64,000 bases of DNA, taken from contig NC_061800.1 of assembly GCF_021462225.1 (NCBI RefSeq), positions 9,643,002-9,707,001 of the forward strand. The letters are read 5' to 3'. Below the pieces are notes generated by a model, which was given only the letters and a program-made list of their open reading frames with translations, was not told where the DNA came from and made no database searches. A program made the position numbers and the translations under genes. Positions within the stretch are counted from its first letter, which is position 1. The number at the start of each line of letters is the position of its first letter. The DNA comes from Girardinichthys multiradiatus (lineage: Eukaryota; Chordata; Actinopteri; Cyprinodontiformes; Goodeidae). Positions 25,292-35,376 of the stretch are shown piece by piece.

Positions 25292-27319
25292 TTAATCTTC
25301 GTCCTCCTCCTCGTTAGCATCCACCGCAAGCAAAGGCATCATATGGGAAGGAGGAGGTGCGGTTTTCCCTTCAATGGTTGTAGTAATAAAGCGAACAATC
25401 AAAGATCTTATACATGGTACACAGCAACATCCACAGGTAATCATAATAGCTACAAAAACAGCAATGGAAATAAACAATGACATAATCAACCCTTTCCAGT
25501 GTCCAAACATGCCCGTCATCCAGTCTTCGAACGGATTGTCTATTTCTGAGTGCTTATGCATGGTCGCGGAAAGTGTTTTTAACCCTCCTCAAGCTTTTGA
25601 GACGGAACCATCAAGGGCGGTATTATTGGGTATGAAAGTACAACACATGTCTCCAAACATAGCACATACGCCCCCTTTTTCAGCTAACACCATGTCCAGG
25701 GCCATCCTATTTTGTACTGCCATAAGGGATGTGGGGCCAGTTTGTTCAGCTAGGCCCTCCACAGCATCTCTAGTGAGGTTGGCAATTCGAAGAACATTGT
25801 AATGCATGTAATTAATGTGGTCCACATTTTTATTGGGAGTTACCGGAAAAAAGGCTGCAATAATGGGAAGGTTTTCGAAGCCTGCTGAGACTTGGTCCGC
25901 CAATTTATACTCATTGGGTATGCCTTGGGGGACTCCAATTGCGTCAATGTAGGTGGGCGAGCCTTCGGTCATGTCAAATGCGTTTGTGCTCCGCTTCATG
26001 ACATGTCTACGCCGTCGCCTGGTGAGAGCCGTGCTTTGTGCATGTTTCGAGGGAAGATACTTAAAGTCTTTACCTAACAGAAGGAAAGGTGCCTGCAACC
26101 TAACCATGGCACACATTCCAATAGTATTATTTTGAATCCTAGTTAATAGCCGATGTCCTCCACAATAATGGTAGAGTCCTGATCTTGCCCAGGGACTTAT
26201 CACTGAGCCTGGCACCGTGATGTTACACCAATCACGAGGAATTTGTCCTACATTTGCCTTTGGTTTTGTGGAAGTGAAGGTAAAGCAAGTGTATGTGCCA
26301 TTTCTTCGTTGAGGGGTGAAAGGGCCTGCTCTGGTGTTATTGGCAATGGGTGGGAACAGACTGGCCAAAGTGGTACAGTTTGTGGGAGTAGCCACTCTAG
26401 TCAGCTGTAGCATACAACTATAACCCCACTGGTCCTCTGGATACAGAGGAGCAGGATCAGTAGTTAAATGTGGTCTTGCAGCCGCGCAGGCCACACAATC
26501 TGATTTACTTTGTTCTTTGGCAGTCTGAGCTATCAATTGGAGCCAGAGGTTATCTTCAGTATATCCCGTGGCCATCTGGATAATTTCTATGGGTTTTAAG
26601 GTGTTGTAGTCTATCTTTGTCCTCCCCTTGTCTGACTCTGCCTGATAGGAGTGATTTCCAAAATTTATCTTGATGATGCCTTCCGGATTCTGTGTGTTCC
26701 ATCCTCGTCAAAGACCAAACATGAAATGGGCGTTGTGTGTTCCTAGGGGGTTGTGTGTCAAGGCTTTAAGGATTAAAAGAAATGGCTGTTGCCCGTTTGA
26801 GGCAGTATTTGGTAAACTACCGCGTATCAGGGATATGTTTAGCGCTTCAAGTTGAGGTGTCGGGTCAGAGTAAAAAATATTGGTATTCCATGGTCTGCTG
26901 TAATATATAGTATTTCTCCACCCCCTACCGCACAAAAGGGTGGGTGTGTCTGCACTTGTGGACTCACAGTGTGTGGAGAGTTCAACATTAGCGCATAGGT
27001 AATAGTGGAGCCTCGTCAACCATGTGCTGCCTGAGATTTGGTAAGAGCTACAATTAATAACGTCGCAGAGATCAAATTGGAAAGTCGTGGTCGCACCGAG
27101 AGTATAATTTAATTCTATTCCCCCAAACGCCTGGAGGCATTTATCTGGACCCTGGGGTTTGGATTGTCTTTTATTGATCCTGGGATGACTGGAGCATGTC
27201 TGGAAAGGAAGTTCACAATACAAACCTAGAATCAATGCGACAATGAAAAATGATAAAACACCTATACCTCCTGTGACCCAACCCTTAAGGGGCCTGGGTT
27301 CTAGATTTTTACCTCCCAT
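25292..27319 (-). pseudogene. env: ERV1 env, one frame with two in-frame TGA codons
   Basis: This is the envelope precursor (surface plus transmembrane subunits). The ATG at 27317-27319 follows a good splice acceptor. The frame runs 676 codons to 25292 without a shift, interrupted only by TGA at 26708-26710 and TGA at 25589-25591. Features in order: an N-terminal hydrophobic segment (about residues 12-35, VTGGIGVLSFFIVALILGL) that may act as signal or anchor; a cysteine- and N-glycosylation-rich surface domain; a polybasic furin-type site (TRRRRRH); a transmembrane subunit with an immunosuppressive-like helix and a CX6CC motif (CAMFGDMCC); a membrane span (LIMSLFISIAVFVAIMI) followed by cysteines; and an acidic tail ending EEEDED. 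The type resembles envelopes common in teleost ERVs. The stops mean no full-length protein is made. Confidence 0.92.
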
Positions 27320-27334
27320 TCTTTTCCAAGGTAC

Positions 27335-27358
27335 CTGCAAAGGAAGATAAAGATTAAC
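27335..27358 (-). promoter_or_regulatory. Probable env splice acceptor
   Basis: In sense the sequence has a pyrimidine-rich stretch (CTTTATCTTCCTTTGCAG) ending in AG at 27335-27336, 16 nt before the env ATG. Retroviral env is translated from a spliced RNA, and this is the obvious acceptor. Confidence 0.6.
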
Positions 27359-27538
27359 AATATGGTGAAACACAAAAGACCTCTTTTTTTTTTTGTAAAC
27401 AAAGTTCAGAATGTTCAGTTAAGTTCTTCAGTGGGAGAGCAGCTACGACCACCAGTGAAAGAGAGGAAAGCTCAATCACATCCGCCTCTTCTGTGTGATG
27501 TCCTGGTCTTCACTCAGGTGTAGACTGACCTGGAGCTA

Positions 27539-27584
27539 AGTGGTCTCACCAGGGGATTATTCTGCCCCTATTGGAGGGACCACT
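27539..27584 (-). other. ERV1 pol-env junction hairpin A
   Basis: The sense strand can form an inner stem AGGGG/CCCCT (27551-27555 with 27565-27569) with a 9-nt loop, on a basal stem AGTGGTC/GACCACT (27539-27545 with 27578-27584). The apical 19 nt are identical to hairpin B, but the basal stem is unrelated. Confidence 0.6.
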
Positions 27585-27635
27585 GATCTGACGTTGCACC
27601 TAAGGTGTAGACTAACCTTTAGGTGTAAATGAACG

Positions 27636-27683
27636 CTTTCTCACCCTAGGGGATTATTCTGCCCCTTGAATTGGGTGAGAAAG
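27636..27683 (-). other. ERV1 pol-env junction hairpin B
   Basis: Inner stem AGGGG/CCCCT (27648-27652 with 27662-27666) and the same 9-nt loop as hairpin A sit on an 11-bp basal stem (27636-27646 with 27673-27683, CTTTCTCACCC on the plus strand). The pol stop codon (TAA, 27654-27656) lies in the apical loop. Confidence 0.65.
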
Positions 27684-27998
27684 GTCTTCTGGTGTGCTGG
27701 TGTTGTCCCTCAGGTTCTGCTCTGGCAGCGATCTCTGTGGTGCCTCTGCTGCTGCACACTGGCTCCAATGATACCACGTGTCTCCTTTGCCCTTGACCCT
27801 CACCGCATGTGAGGTTCTCTCTGTGACCTGGAATGGACCCGTCCACCTGGGCTCTGACCACTTCCGTTTGATGACTTTCAGAAGGATCCACTCCGCGTCT
27901 GAGGTGGTGGCTTGAACCTCGGATGATTGGGCGGCCACCTGTTTTGAGAATGCTGCAACCAAGCAGTGGAGAGATCTATAGAGACGTAGATTGTTCAC
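27654..27998 (-). pseudogene. pol: ERV1 integrase C-terminal part
   Basis: This frame carries the integrase C-terminal DNA-binding domain, with the motif KWSEPRWTGPFQV (GPY/F-like) and then a tail ending QGAE. It is separated from the catalytic part by a frame change near 27985. It overlaps hairpin B at its stop. Confidence 0.85.
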
Positions 27999-28281
27999 AT
28001 TCAGTCAAAAAAGGTAACCTAGTTTTTGGGCCTGGAAAAGGTCTTCCAGTCTGCAGTTCATGGGGCGTCAACCCATGTCTCGGGCTCACTGAGCTTCTTA
28101 CTGACATCAAAGCTAAAGGTAATGCTGTGACCCAATTCATTTTGGTCTGTGCACAGATTTTAGCCAATTTGGTTTTGATTGTCTGGTTCATCCTTTCCAC
28201 CTTCCCTTGAGATTGGGGGTAGTACACTGTTCCAAAGGAATGTCTCAGTCCCAGGAACTTTTCAACCTCTAAGTTCTTCAT
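27976..28281 (-). pseudogene. pol: ERV1 integrase catalytic domain, second part
   Basis: This contains the glutamate of the DDE triad in YYPQSQGKVERMNQ, and the following helix region. It is out of frame with the preceding integrase segment because of an indel near 28275, and out of frame with the C-terminal segment near 27985. Confidence 0.86.
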
Positions 28282-28760
28282 TTTTGAAGTGTGTGCCGTT
28301 ATCTGACCTGATTTTTACAGGAAAACCATGCCTGGGGATGTAGTGATTAATCAGACACTTCACCACTGTTTTGCTGTCTTCCTTTTTTGCTGGCCAGGCC
28401 TCTGGCCAACCGGTGAACGCATCCACACACACCAAAAGATATCTGAACCCATTCACTCTCTCAGTCATGTCTGTGTAGTCTATGATGATTTCCTTACCTG
28501 CTACCGGGTCCACAGGGAACTTACCTGGTGCAGGCTTCAGAGTGGGTCTCACATTGAATTGTTGGCAGGTGCTACACGAGCTTCTCCAATGACCTACCGT
28601 CTGTTTCAGGTATAGATGCCACCAGTGCTCAAGACTCTTCTTCATTTGTGCAGTTCCTGCATGTCCCGGTCCATGTGCTTCTTCCAGCGCTGTTGTGGTC
28701 AACCCTGGGGGTAGGATGGGACGTCCGTCTGGACTTCTCCATAGTTCATCCTGGTCTTTT
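28262..28760 (-). pseudogene. pol: ERV1 integrase zinc-binding region and first part of catalytic core
   Basis: The zinc-binding HHCC region is visible as H-x3-H (HGPGH) and C-x2-C (CSTC). The first catalytic D is in IIDYTDM and the second D in IRSDNGTHF. The frame opens upstream of its first in-frame start, to about 28760, where it overlaps the end of the RNase H frame. An indel near 28745 separates the two. It ends at a stop shortly after the second D. Confidence 0.87.
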
Positions 28761-29193
28761 CTTCCCCTCTTGCCTTCCAGACTGATTTCTCTTCCGGTGA
28801 GGCCCCCTTTTGCAGTCTACTCACCTCCTCCACAGTCGGTTCTGGTGTCCATTCAACTTCAGAGTTCATCAAGATGTGTATGGGCAGATATCCAGCTTTG
28901 GTTTTGGCTGCTTGGTCTGCAGCTTGATTTCCTTGAGCCACCCAAGTGTAGCTGTTATCATGTCCTTTGCATTTTATGACCGCTACTTCTTGGGGAAGTA
29001 GTAGGGCCTCAGCTAATCTTCTAATTTCTGGCTCATGTTTAATGGGTTTCTGTCCTGCTGTTCTAAACCCTGTTCTCATCCACTGCTTCAGTTCCATGTG
29101 CGCTGCTCCCGTGACATAAGCTGAGTCTGTGTAGAAGTTCACTTTTTGTCCTTCCCCTAGATCTAGGGCTGCTATTACTGCTAGCAGTAACAT
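28699..29193 (-). pseudogene. pol: ERV1 RNase H, N-terminally deleted
   Basis: The text YTDSAYVTGAAHMELKQW and later CKGHDNSYTWVAQGNQAADQ are typical of the second half of a gammaretrovirus-type RNase H. The first catalytic motif (DGS-type) and the connection domain are absent. The preceding reverse transcriptase frame ends at 29181 in a different frame, so a deletion plus frame change lies near 29200. RNase H cannot be active here. Confidence 0.87.
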
Positions 29194-30800
29194 TCTAGAG
29201 GCGCTGTCAAATGGCGCATGCCCTGTTTCTTCACTAAGTCGCGGAGTGGGGGAGTCAGGTCAGTGTATCCTGGAATAAATGACCTGCTGTATCCGGTGAG
29301 TCCCAAGAAGGAATGCATGTCCTTCACCCGCACCGGTTTTGGATGAGAAAGGACAGCAGATTGATGTGAAGGGGACATTCCTGTCCCGGGCTGAGAGATT
29401 ACCCTGCCTAAGAAATCCACCTGTTTCCGGCAAATTTGTAGTTTGGCTTTGCTGACCTTGTACCCAGCTTTTGCTAGGTGTGAGAGCACCACAGCCGTGG
29501 CCTCCAAGCATTCAGAAACAGGTAGTGTCGCCAAAAGAATGTCATCCACATATTGAATCAATGTGGTGTTCGGTGGGAGGGGACAGTCTTGGAGGGATTC
29601 CTTAAGGACCTGATTAAATATTCCTGGTGACAGAGCAAAACCCTGCGGCAAACGAGTGTAGCGGTACCTGTTTGACTTATATGTGAATGCAAAAATATCT
29701 CTGCACTCCTCAGCTAGAGGCAGGCAGAAGAAAGCGTTGGCCAGATCGATGCAGGTGAACCATGCATGCTCGGAGTTTAGATTGGTAAGAGCAACATAAG
29801 GATTGGTCACTGGAACTGTAGGAGTGGAAAGTGCTGCATTTACAGCTCTCAAGTCGTGGGCCATTCTCCATTTCCCAGTGCCCTTCTTTTCTACTGGTAA
29901 GATGGGTGTGTTCCAAGAAGAGCCGTCAGCTGGTTCCAGCACCCCAGTGTTCCAAAGGCCTTCTATGGTGTCAGAAATTCCACTTTTGGCTGCTGGTTTG
30001 TGAGGGTACTGGGATTTCCAAATAGGTCGGTCAGTGTTAAGCTGGAAAGTGATGGGAGAACACTGAATGAGTCCCACGTCCGTGAGGCCCTCTGCCCAAA
30101 GTGAAGATGGCATGCTCTGAACTACAGCTGCAGCCATTGGATGATCTGTTTTTTCTCTGCCATGATGTCTTTGAAGTTGCACATGTTCCAAGGTGCCAAC
30201 GTCTGTGGACATGTTAGTAATGCGGTAGGTGTTACATGAGGGGGAATAAGATAGATTGGGTGTGGATAAAGAATGCCAGTCAGTGAGAGCTAGGGAGCGT
30301 TTTAACACTCCTCCCAGCTCGTGGGCTTCGTGAGCAGGGTGGAGCGCCAGTGAAACATGGGGTACACCATCAGACCACATTTTAAACCAGTACTCCTGTT
30401 CTGTAGACAGCTGCACAGAGGCTACAACACCTTCAGGGGCTACATAAATGTCTGCGGTGGCGATCTCCCAGGAAGTCCCCTCCAGCTCCTCAGCAAAGCT
30501 TTCCTGATAACACTCACAGTTATTCCTGTCATAGAAGAGGGTGACATGTGGCGGGTCAGGGGGAGAGACGTAGGGCGCCAGGGTCGAGATCCAGGATTTC
30601 CACCGAAGGAAGGACGAGAGGATGCCTCCGCCTGCTGTGGTTTCTGGATGCAGGAGGACCCAATATATGTCAGCCATAGGGTCAGCCAGGGGTTGTATGA
30701 GATACTGTCCGTGAGAGAGGCAGGAATTGTTGCCACAGGCTAGTTGAGTTCCATTGGGCAGATGCACACAGTCCATCAGGTCCACATAAAATGGTGGCAC
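29181..30800 (-). pseudogene. pol: ERV1 pol: unusual 2H-like segment followed by reverse transcriptase
   Basis: A 539-codon frame. Residues about 230-520 are the reverse transcriptase (RNA/DNA-templated DNA synthesis), with D352 in TCIDLANAFF, LPQGF at 384-388 and the YVDD box at 417-420. The thumb is present, but the frame ends at a deletion before RNase H. Residues 1 to about 230 lie between the protease remnant and the polymerase and are not a standard retroviral domain. They contain PPHVTLFY (H85, T87) and VPHVSLAL (H148, S150), with a W-rich strand and helix between (SWEIATADIYV, then STEQEYWFKMW). This matches the H-x-T/S pair of 2H phosphoesterases in order and predicted secondary structure. 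The function is inferred only. Confidence 0.9.
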
Positions 30801-30916
30801 CCATTGTAATCAACATGTCTCTGCCCAATAAGTTGACAGGGGTGTCCGCTGACACCAAATACCTCTGGTTCAAAGGGGTCCTCAGTCCCTCTGTCCGGGG
30901 GGTTCTGTGGGGGCCC
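30768..30916 (-). pseudogene. pro: ERV1 protease remnant lacking the active site
   Basis: The text VSADTPVNLLGRDMLITMG is the C-terminal alpha-helix region (LLGRD) of a retroviral aspartic protease. The D-T/S-G active-site loop and flap are absent between the gag stop (30917) and this point, so most of the protease has been deleted. A further frame change near 30770 separates it from the pol frame. Confidence 0.85.
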
Positions 30917-33115
30917 TCAGTAGTGCTCTAGCCCAAAGCTGGGTTCATCCCAGGCTGGCAGCTGAAGTGAAGGTTGCTGCTGTTGACCTCCACGTGGTGG
31001 GCCACCCCGTCCTCGATACGGGCGTCGCTGTGGGCCTCCTCTGGGTCCATACCCACGCTCATATGCCTCAAGGTTGTATGGACATTCTCAGCTCCAATGA
31101 CCCTGCTCCTCACAGTAGTAGCAAGCGTCAGCACCCACCCATCGCCTTGGTGTTCCTCCACGGAATCCACGGCCCCTTGGCCCGCCTCTTCCCCTGAACC
31201 GGCCTGGTTGTGCATGATAAGGACCAGAGGTTGCAGACCTCGGTGCAATCGTGTCCTGATGGCCAGGAAAGGGAGGAGTCTGGGGGCCCTGAGAAACCGC
31301 ACCTTCATACATTATTTTGGGAGTTTTGTTGTCTTTCTTTTTTTCTCCTGCTTTCTGCTTTGCTTCGGCTAACTGTTCCTCCTCATCTTTCTTATGGTCC
31401 TCTCTTATTTTGGACAGGTGGTGAATCAGATGGCGATCCCAAGTTCCAGTGTCCGCTCCAAGCATGTCAGGATTGTCGTCCATACTGGCCTTCGCCTGTT
31501 GGGGCAGTCCCTTAAGGACAGCATCTCTGAACCAGTCTCGCTGTGCCCCCTCATTAGCTGGGTTAGTTTCTGTCCGAGTTTGCCACATGGATTTGCACTG
31601 GTCCAGGTATTCCCTGGGGTTCATTTTAGGGTCCCATTCAAACTTAGGGATGGTGCGTTCCCTGGTTACAGGGTATGCTGTTCTCAATGCATCACCTAGC
31701 CAGTGGACATGCTGGGTGAAGAGGTCAGAATCCGGGGCTCCTGAGGTGTAAGCAGCAGTCTCAATCTCTCTACATGTGTGGTGTGGCATGCACCGTCCTG
31801 CCACTGCTCTATAATCTCCCAATGCTAGCTTGGTGCCTGCCGTCAGGGTGTCTAAAGTCTGGAGCCACACTGCTGCTCCTTCAGTTATGGGGGGCAGTTT
31901 GTCACAGAGAGCCGTAATGTCGCCCAGAGAGAAAGGCTTTTACCTACAGGGGGCTCCAGAGCCTTGTTGCTGTAAAAGGGGATAATTGGTTTTTGGGGCA
32001 TAACTAAAGACTTCTGGTTTAGCTGCAGCTGTGCAGGGTAAATGTTTCCTTAACTGTCCAACTGTGTGACTGCGTATTGGGGATCCGTCCTCAGGATGAT
32101 TTTGCTGCGGATCTGCTCTGTCTTCTCCATTTTCCTGTGGCATGCTGTGCCTGCTTACCTGCTCCTCTACAGCTGGGGTAGAGGTGTAACAAGGTGTGGG
32201 TGTGAGAAAAGGATTAGGACACAAAACCCTATCTGGCCTCCAGGATCCACTTAGCATTAAAGCCACTGAACCTTCCGGATCAGTCCCTGCTCCTTGTAAG
32301 CCAGAGCCTGGGCCGGGTGCCCCGAATGGTTCCCGTGCCCCACCCTCTGAAAGTAGAGAGGCCGGCTGGGAGGATGGCTGTGGAGGCGTGTAGAAGGGGT
32401 TTGTTTTACTCATGCCTCGTTGTTGCTGTTCTTGTCTTTCTCTTACCTCTCTGTCCTGAAATGCTCTCTTTTCTGCATCATAGAAGGAACCTGCAGCTAC
32501 TGACATGGATGAGCTGGAACATCTGCTGAAAGATCCACCTTTATCAGCTGGAATGTCCAAGCCCTGCACTACAAGTGTTCCATTTTCTGCTTCCAATATG
32601 GGGTACAATCCACCAGGGGGCGGTGTGGGCGCACCAGTGAGTGAGCTGCATGGGGAGGAGGGTCTATATGGAGGAGGTGTGTCTGAGCCCATCTCCTGAG
32701 CTGATTTTGACCCCTCCTTCTTGTCTCCTTTTCCGGGTTTTTTCCGCTGCATTGTGTAAATTCCTCCTTGGTAAATCAAAATGTCTGCCCAGAATTGCTC
32801 TTCTTTTTCAAATTTATCTACGTTTGTCCGGTACTTACCTTTGGACCAAACAGTAGCTTCATTCAACTTACTTTGTGCTTCCTGTCTGTTTGTCTTCGCT
32901 GTGTTCAATTTCTTTCTAAACCAATCACCTAAATTCCACTTGTCCGTCAAATTAATTCCATCCACCTTGATTGGTTCTCTTACCTGTTTTTCGATCTTAT
33001 TTTTAATCTTATCAGCTTCGTCCTTAGCTCTCGTTTGGAGAACTAGTGCTTGCATGTTAGTTAGTTGTGTGTTTAAATCTAACCATACTGGTTTTTCAAA
33101 AGATTCGTCTTCCAT
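30917..33115 (-). pseudogene. gag: ERV1 gag with two premature stops
   Basis: This is the structural polyprotein for particle assembly. The ATG at 33113-33115 opens a 733-codon frame ending at TGA 30917-30919. The frame is constant but broken by TAA at 31940-31942 and TGA at 31088-31090. The N-terminal matrix region is charged and helical. It starts MEDES, so there is no myristoylation glycine. A PPPY late-domain motif lies at residues 147-150. Capsid follows the first stop. A charged KEDEE-type helix and Arg-Gly-rich segment flank one CCHC zinc knuckle (CYYCEEQGH). The second stop falls inside this knuckle, between its histidine and last cysteine, where arginine (CGA) would be usual. That fits CpG decay. 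The Arg-Gly-rich tail continues to the natural stop. Confidence 0.9.
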
Positions 33116-34104
33116 GTTGTTTAAAATCCTGTGAAATAAATGTTCAAATAACGGTTCACAATATGCATATAAAATCCGCTTATCACTGTATTGTCCTTTG
33201 TTAACAACACAGTGCTTTTATTCAATCTGCAATGGTGGGCCTGGCTGCCACCCAGACATACATACACACACACAGACACAGTCAGCGCTTGTGACAGTCA
33301 CTCCCGTATAATATCAGCAAAAACAGTTAACATTCACATTTCTTCTATAATCCGCACAACAGATGTAGTACTTTGTTTTTTATTTTATCCCAAATAATCA
33401 TCCAGCGTCAGTCGCACACACACATTCCAGCTCGTATTGTCTCAATTCAACACAACAGTCTGTGACAGACACTCGCACACAGGAAATATGCACAAATATG
33501 CAGAAACAATCCACTACAAGCCACTTCACTCTATATTCAATAAATGCATTTCATTTTCGCTCAAATAATCTAAAATCCAACCGCATTTTTAAGTCACAAT
33601 GTGTGTTCAAAGATTTAAATTCAACTGCACTCCCACTCAGTTGTGTAATTCCTCTGTGTGACCACTAGATGGGCCTCTAACCCTATAGAAGAGCCTCTAA
33701 CTCTTTTCTGTGAGGACGTTTAACTTCTCAGTTTTTATAAACTTTATAGCTTGCCAAGCTATAGGACTTGAACCTAGCTTTTCTTATTAATTCGTCAATC
33801 AATAAGTTGAGACGCCACTCTCAGCAAATAAAGACTTTAACCTTGAAGGACTGTAACCTTTTATCAGCTTTAAATAAACTTTAAAGCTGCCTTATTTTGA
33901 CGACCCTGTCAGCAAATGTTATCTGACTCCATTTTAACACGTCCAGTTAACGCACACTCTTTTACAGTTTTGCAGAGTTAAATGACATTCAGAATCAACT
34001 GACACCTGGTTAATTTAGCCTATACATAAATTCAATCGGCAGAATTTAAGAAGATGTAATGGGCGCCTGGTGTCAGAACATCCCATCTGTCACACTCTCT
34101 TTTT
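33116..34104 (-). other. ERV1 5' leader
   Basis: About 990 nt between the primer site and the gag start with no long open frame. It contains two clear inverted repeats: 33745-33763 (9-bp arms, 1-nt centre) and 33865-33889 (10-bp arms CAGCTTTAAA/TTTAAAGCTG, 5-nt loop). Leaders of retroviruses carry dimerisation and packaging signals, so these are candidates. Confidence 0.65.
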
Positions 34105-34122
34105 ATCACGTCGGGGTCACCA
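34105..34122 (-). promoter_or_regulatory. ERV1 primer binding site, tRNA-Trp type
   Basis: Sense TGGTGACCCCGACGTGAT lies 3 nt after the 5' LTR. It is complementary to the 3' end of vertebrate tRNA-Trp (ATCACGTCGGGGTCA plus CCA). The primer starts minus-strand DNA synthesis. Confidence 0.88.
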
Positions 34123-34125
34123 AAT

Positions 34126-34661
34126 TGTTGAAGAACCTCTTTAAAGAGGCCTTCTGCGCGTTCGTTTATTCACCGTAACCTGGAGGAATTCACAACATAT
34201 TAGAATAAATCACACGGAGAAAGCTGTATGTTATTCAAAGTACCTGGACCAGGGGAAGTTCTCATGTGATCAGGCCACACACCGAGACGACTTCAGAGCT
34301 TCTCACTGGGCACATTGCTTTTATTAAAACACACATGAAAATGGGCAGCGCCCTGTTTACAGATTTTTTCTCACATGTAGTCACGTATACACTTTTTCCG
34401 ACTTTACCATATTTAGACAGTCATTGTCTTGCACCTGCACCCCTGTATCTACTGATATAAGCAGGGAGTAAGTCAGTCTCTACTTTTCACACACTCCTTC
34501 AGCTCTCAGTATTTTTCTGCTTCATCACACTCAAGGCCAAGTTTGTGCAATAACAATTCTGCAGGCCACAATGTCTTATACTAACACAGGTTATACATTT
34601 TATTTCCCACACTGGTTATCAACATAATAATAATGATGCACACACATAATATATCTCCACA
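34126..34661 (-). repeat. ERV1 5' LTR
   Basis: 536 bp, TG...CA ends, similar to 24406-24935 throughout with scattered substitutions and a few short indels. It lies next to the primer site, which identifies it as the 5' LTR on the minus strand. Confidence 0.93.
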
Positions 34662-34665
34662 GAGG

Positions 34666-35376
34666 AGACTGTGTGAATCAGGCCTTCATGGTAAAATAGC
34701 TTCTAGGAAACCACTGCTGAGGACAGTCAACAAGAAGAAGAGACTTGTTAGGGCTAAAGAACACAAGGAATGGACATTAGACCAGTGGAAATCTGTGCTT
34801 TGGTCTGATGAGTCCAAGTTTGAGATCTTTGGCTCCAACCACCGTGTCTTTGTGCGGCGCAGAAGAGGTGAACGGATGGACTCTACATGCCTGGTTCCCA
34901 CCGTGAAGCATGGAGGAGGAGGTGTGATGGTGTGGGGGTGCTTTGCTGGTGACACTGTTGGGGATTTATTCAAAATTGAAGGCATACTGAACCAGCATGG
35001 CTACCACAGCATCTTGCAGCGGCATGCTATTCCATCTGGTTTGCGTTTAGTTGGACCGTCATTTATTTTTCAACAAGACAATGACCCCAAACACACCTCC
35101 AGGCTGTGTAAGGGCTATTTGACCAAGAAGGAGAGTGAAGGGGTGCTGTGCCAGATGACCTGGCCTCCACAGTCACCGGACCTGAACCCAATCGAGATGG
35201 TTTCGGGTGAGCTGGACCACAGAGTGAAGGCAAAAGGACCAACAAGTGCTAAGCATCTCTGGGAACTCCTTCAAGACTGTTGGAAAACCATTTCAGGTGA
35301 CTACCTCTTGAAGCTCATCAACAGAATGCCAAGAGTGTGCGGAGCAGTAATCAAAGCAAAACGTGGCTACTTTTAA
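34666..35376 (+). pseudogene. DD38E transposase, catalytic part downstream of the provirus
   Basis: This carries the three catalytic residues: D in LWSDES, D in QQDNDPKH and E in LNPIEM, with 38 residues between the last two. It also keeps the full C-terminal segment (SGDYLLKLINRMPRV) that copy 1 lacks. An open frame extends upstream into the proviral LTR to 34633, so its first 11 residues are LTR-derived and not real transposase. Most of the N-terminal DNA-binding part lies beyond the provirus and is damaged. A Trp-to-Ser change follows the catalytic E (EMVSGE rather than EMVWGE). Confidence 0.87.

Larger units (their letters stand above)
24402..34665 (-). mobile_element. Endogenous retrovirus ERV1, full-length provirus
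   Basis: The provirus spans 24406-34661 (10,256 bp) on the minus strand. A GAGG 4-bp target duplication flanks it (24402-24405 and 34662-34665). The order in sense direction is 5' LTR (34126-34661), tRNA-Trp-type primer site, about 1 kb leader, gag, protease remnant, pol, env, polypurine tract, and 3' LTR (24406-24935). The 4-bp duplication, CX6CC envelope, single CCHC knuckle and GPY/F-type integrase end fit a gamma/epsilon-like retrovirus. The LTRs differ at roughly 15-20 positions by eye, several being CpG changes. All three genes are broken; see the separate entries. Confidence 0.95.

Noticed and set aside
34633..34665. First 11 codons of the 247-codon transposase frame
   Set aside because: They are translated from the proviral LTR, not from the transposon.
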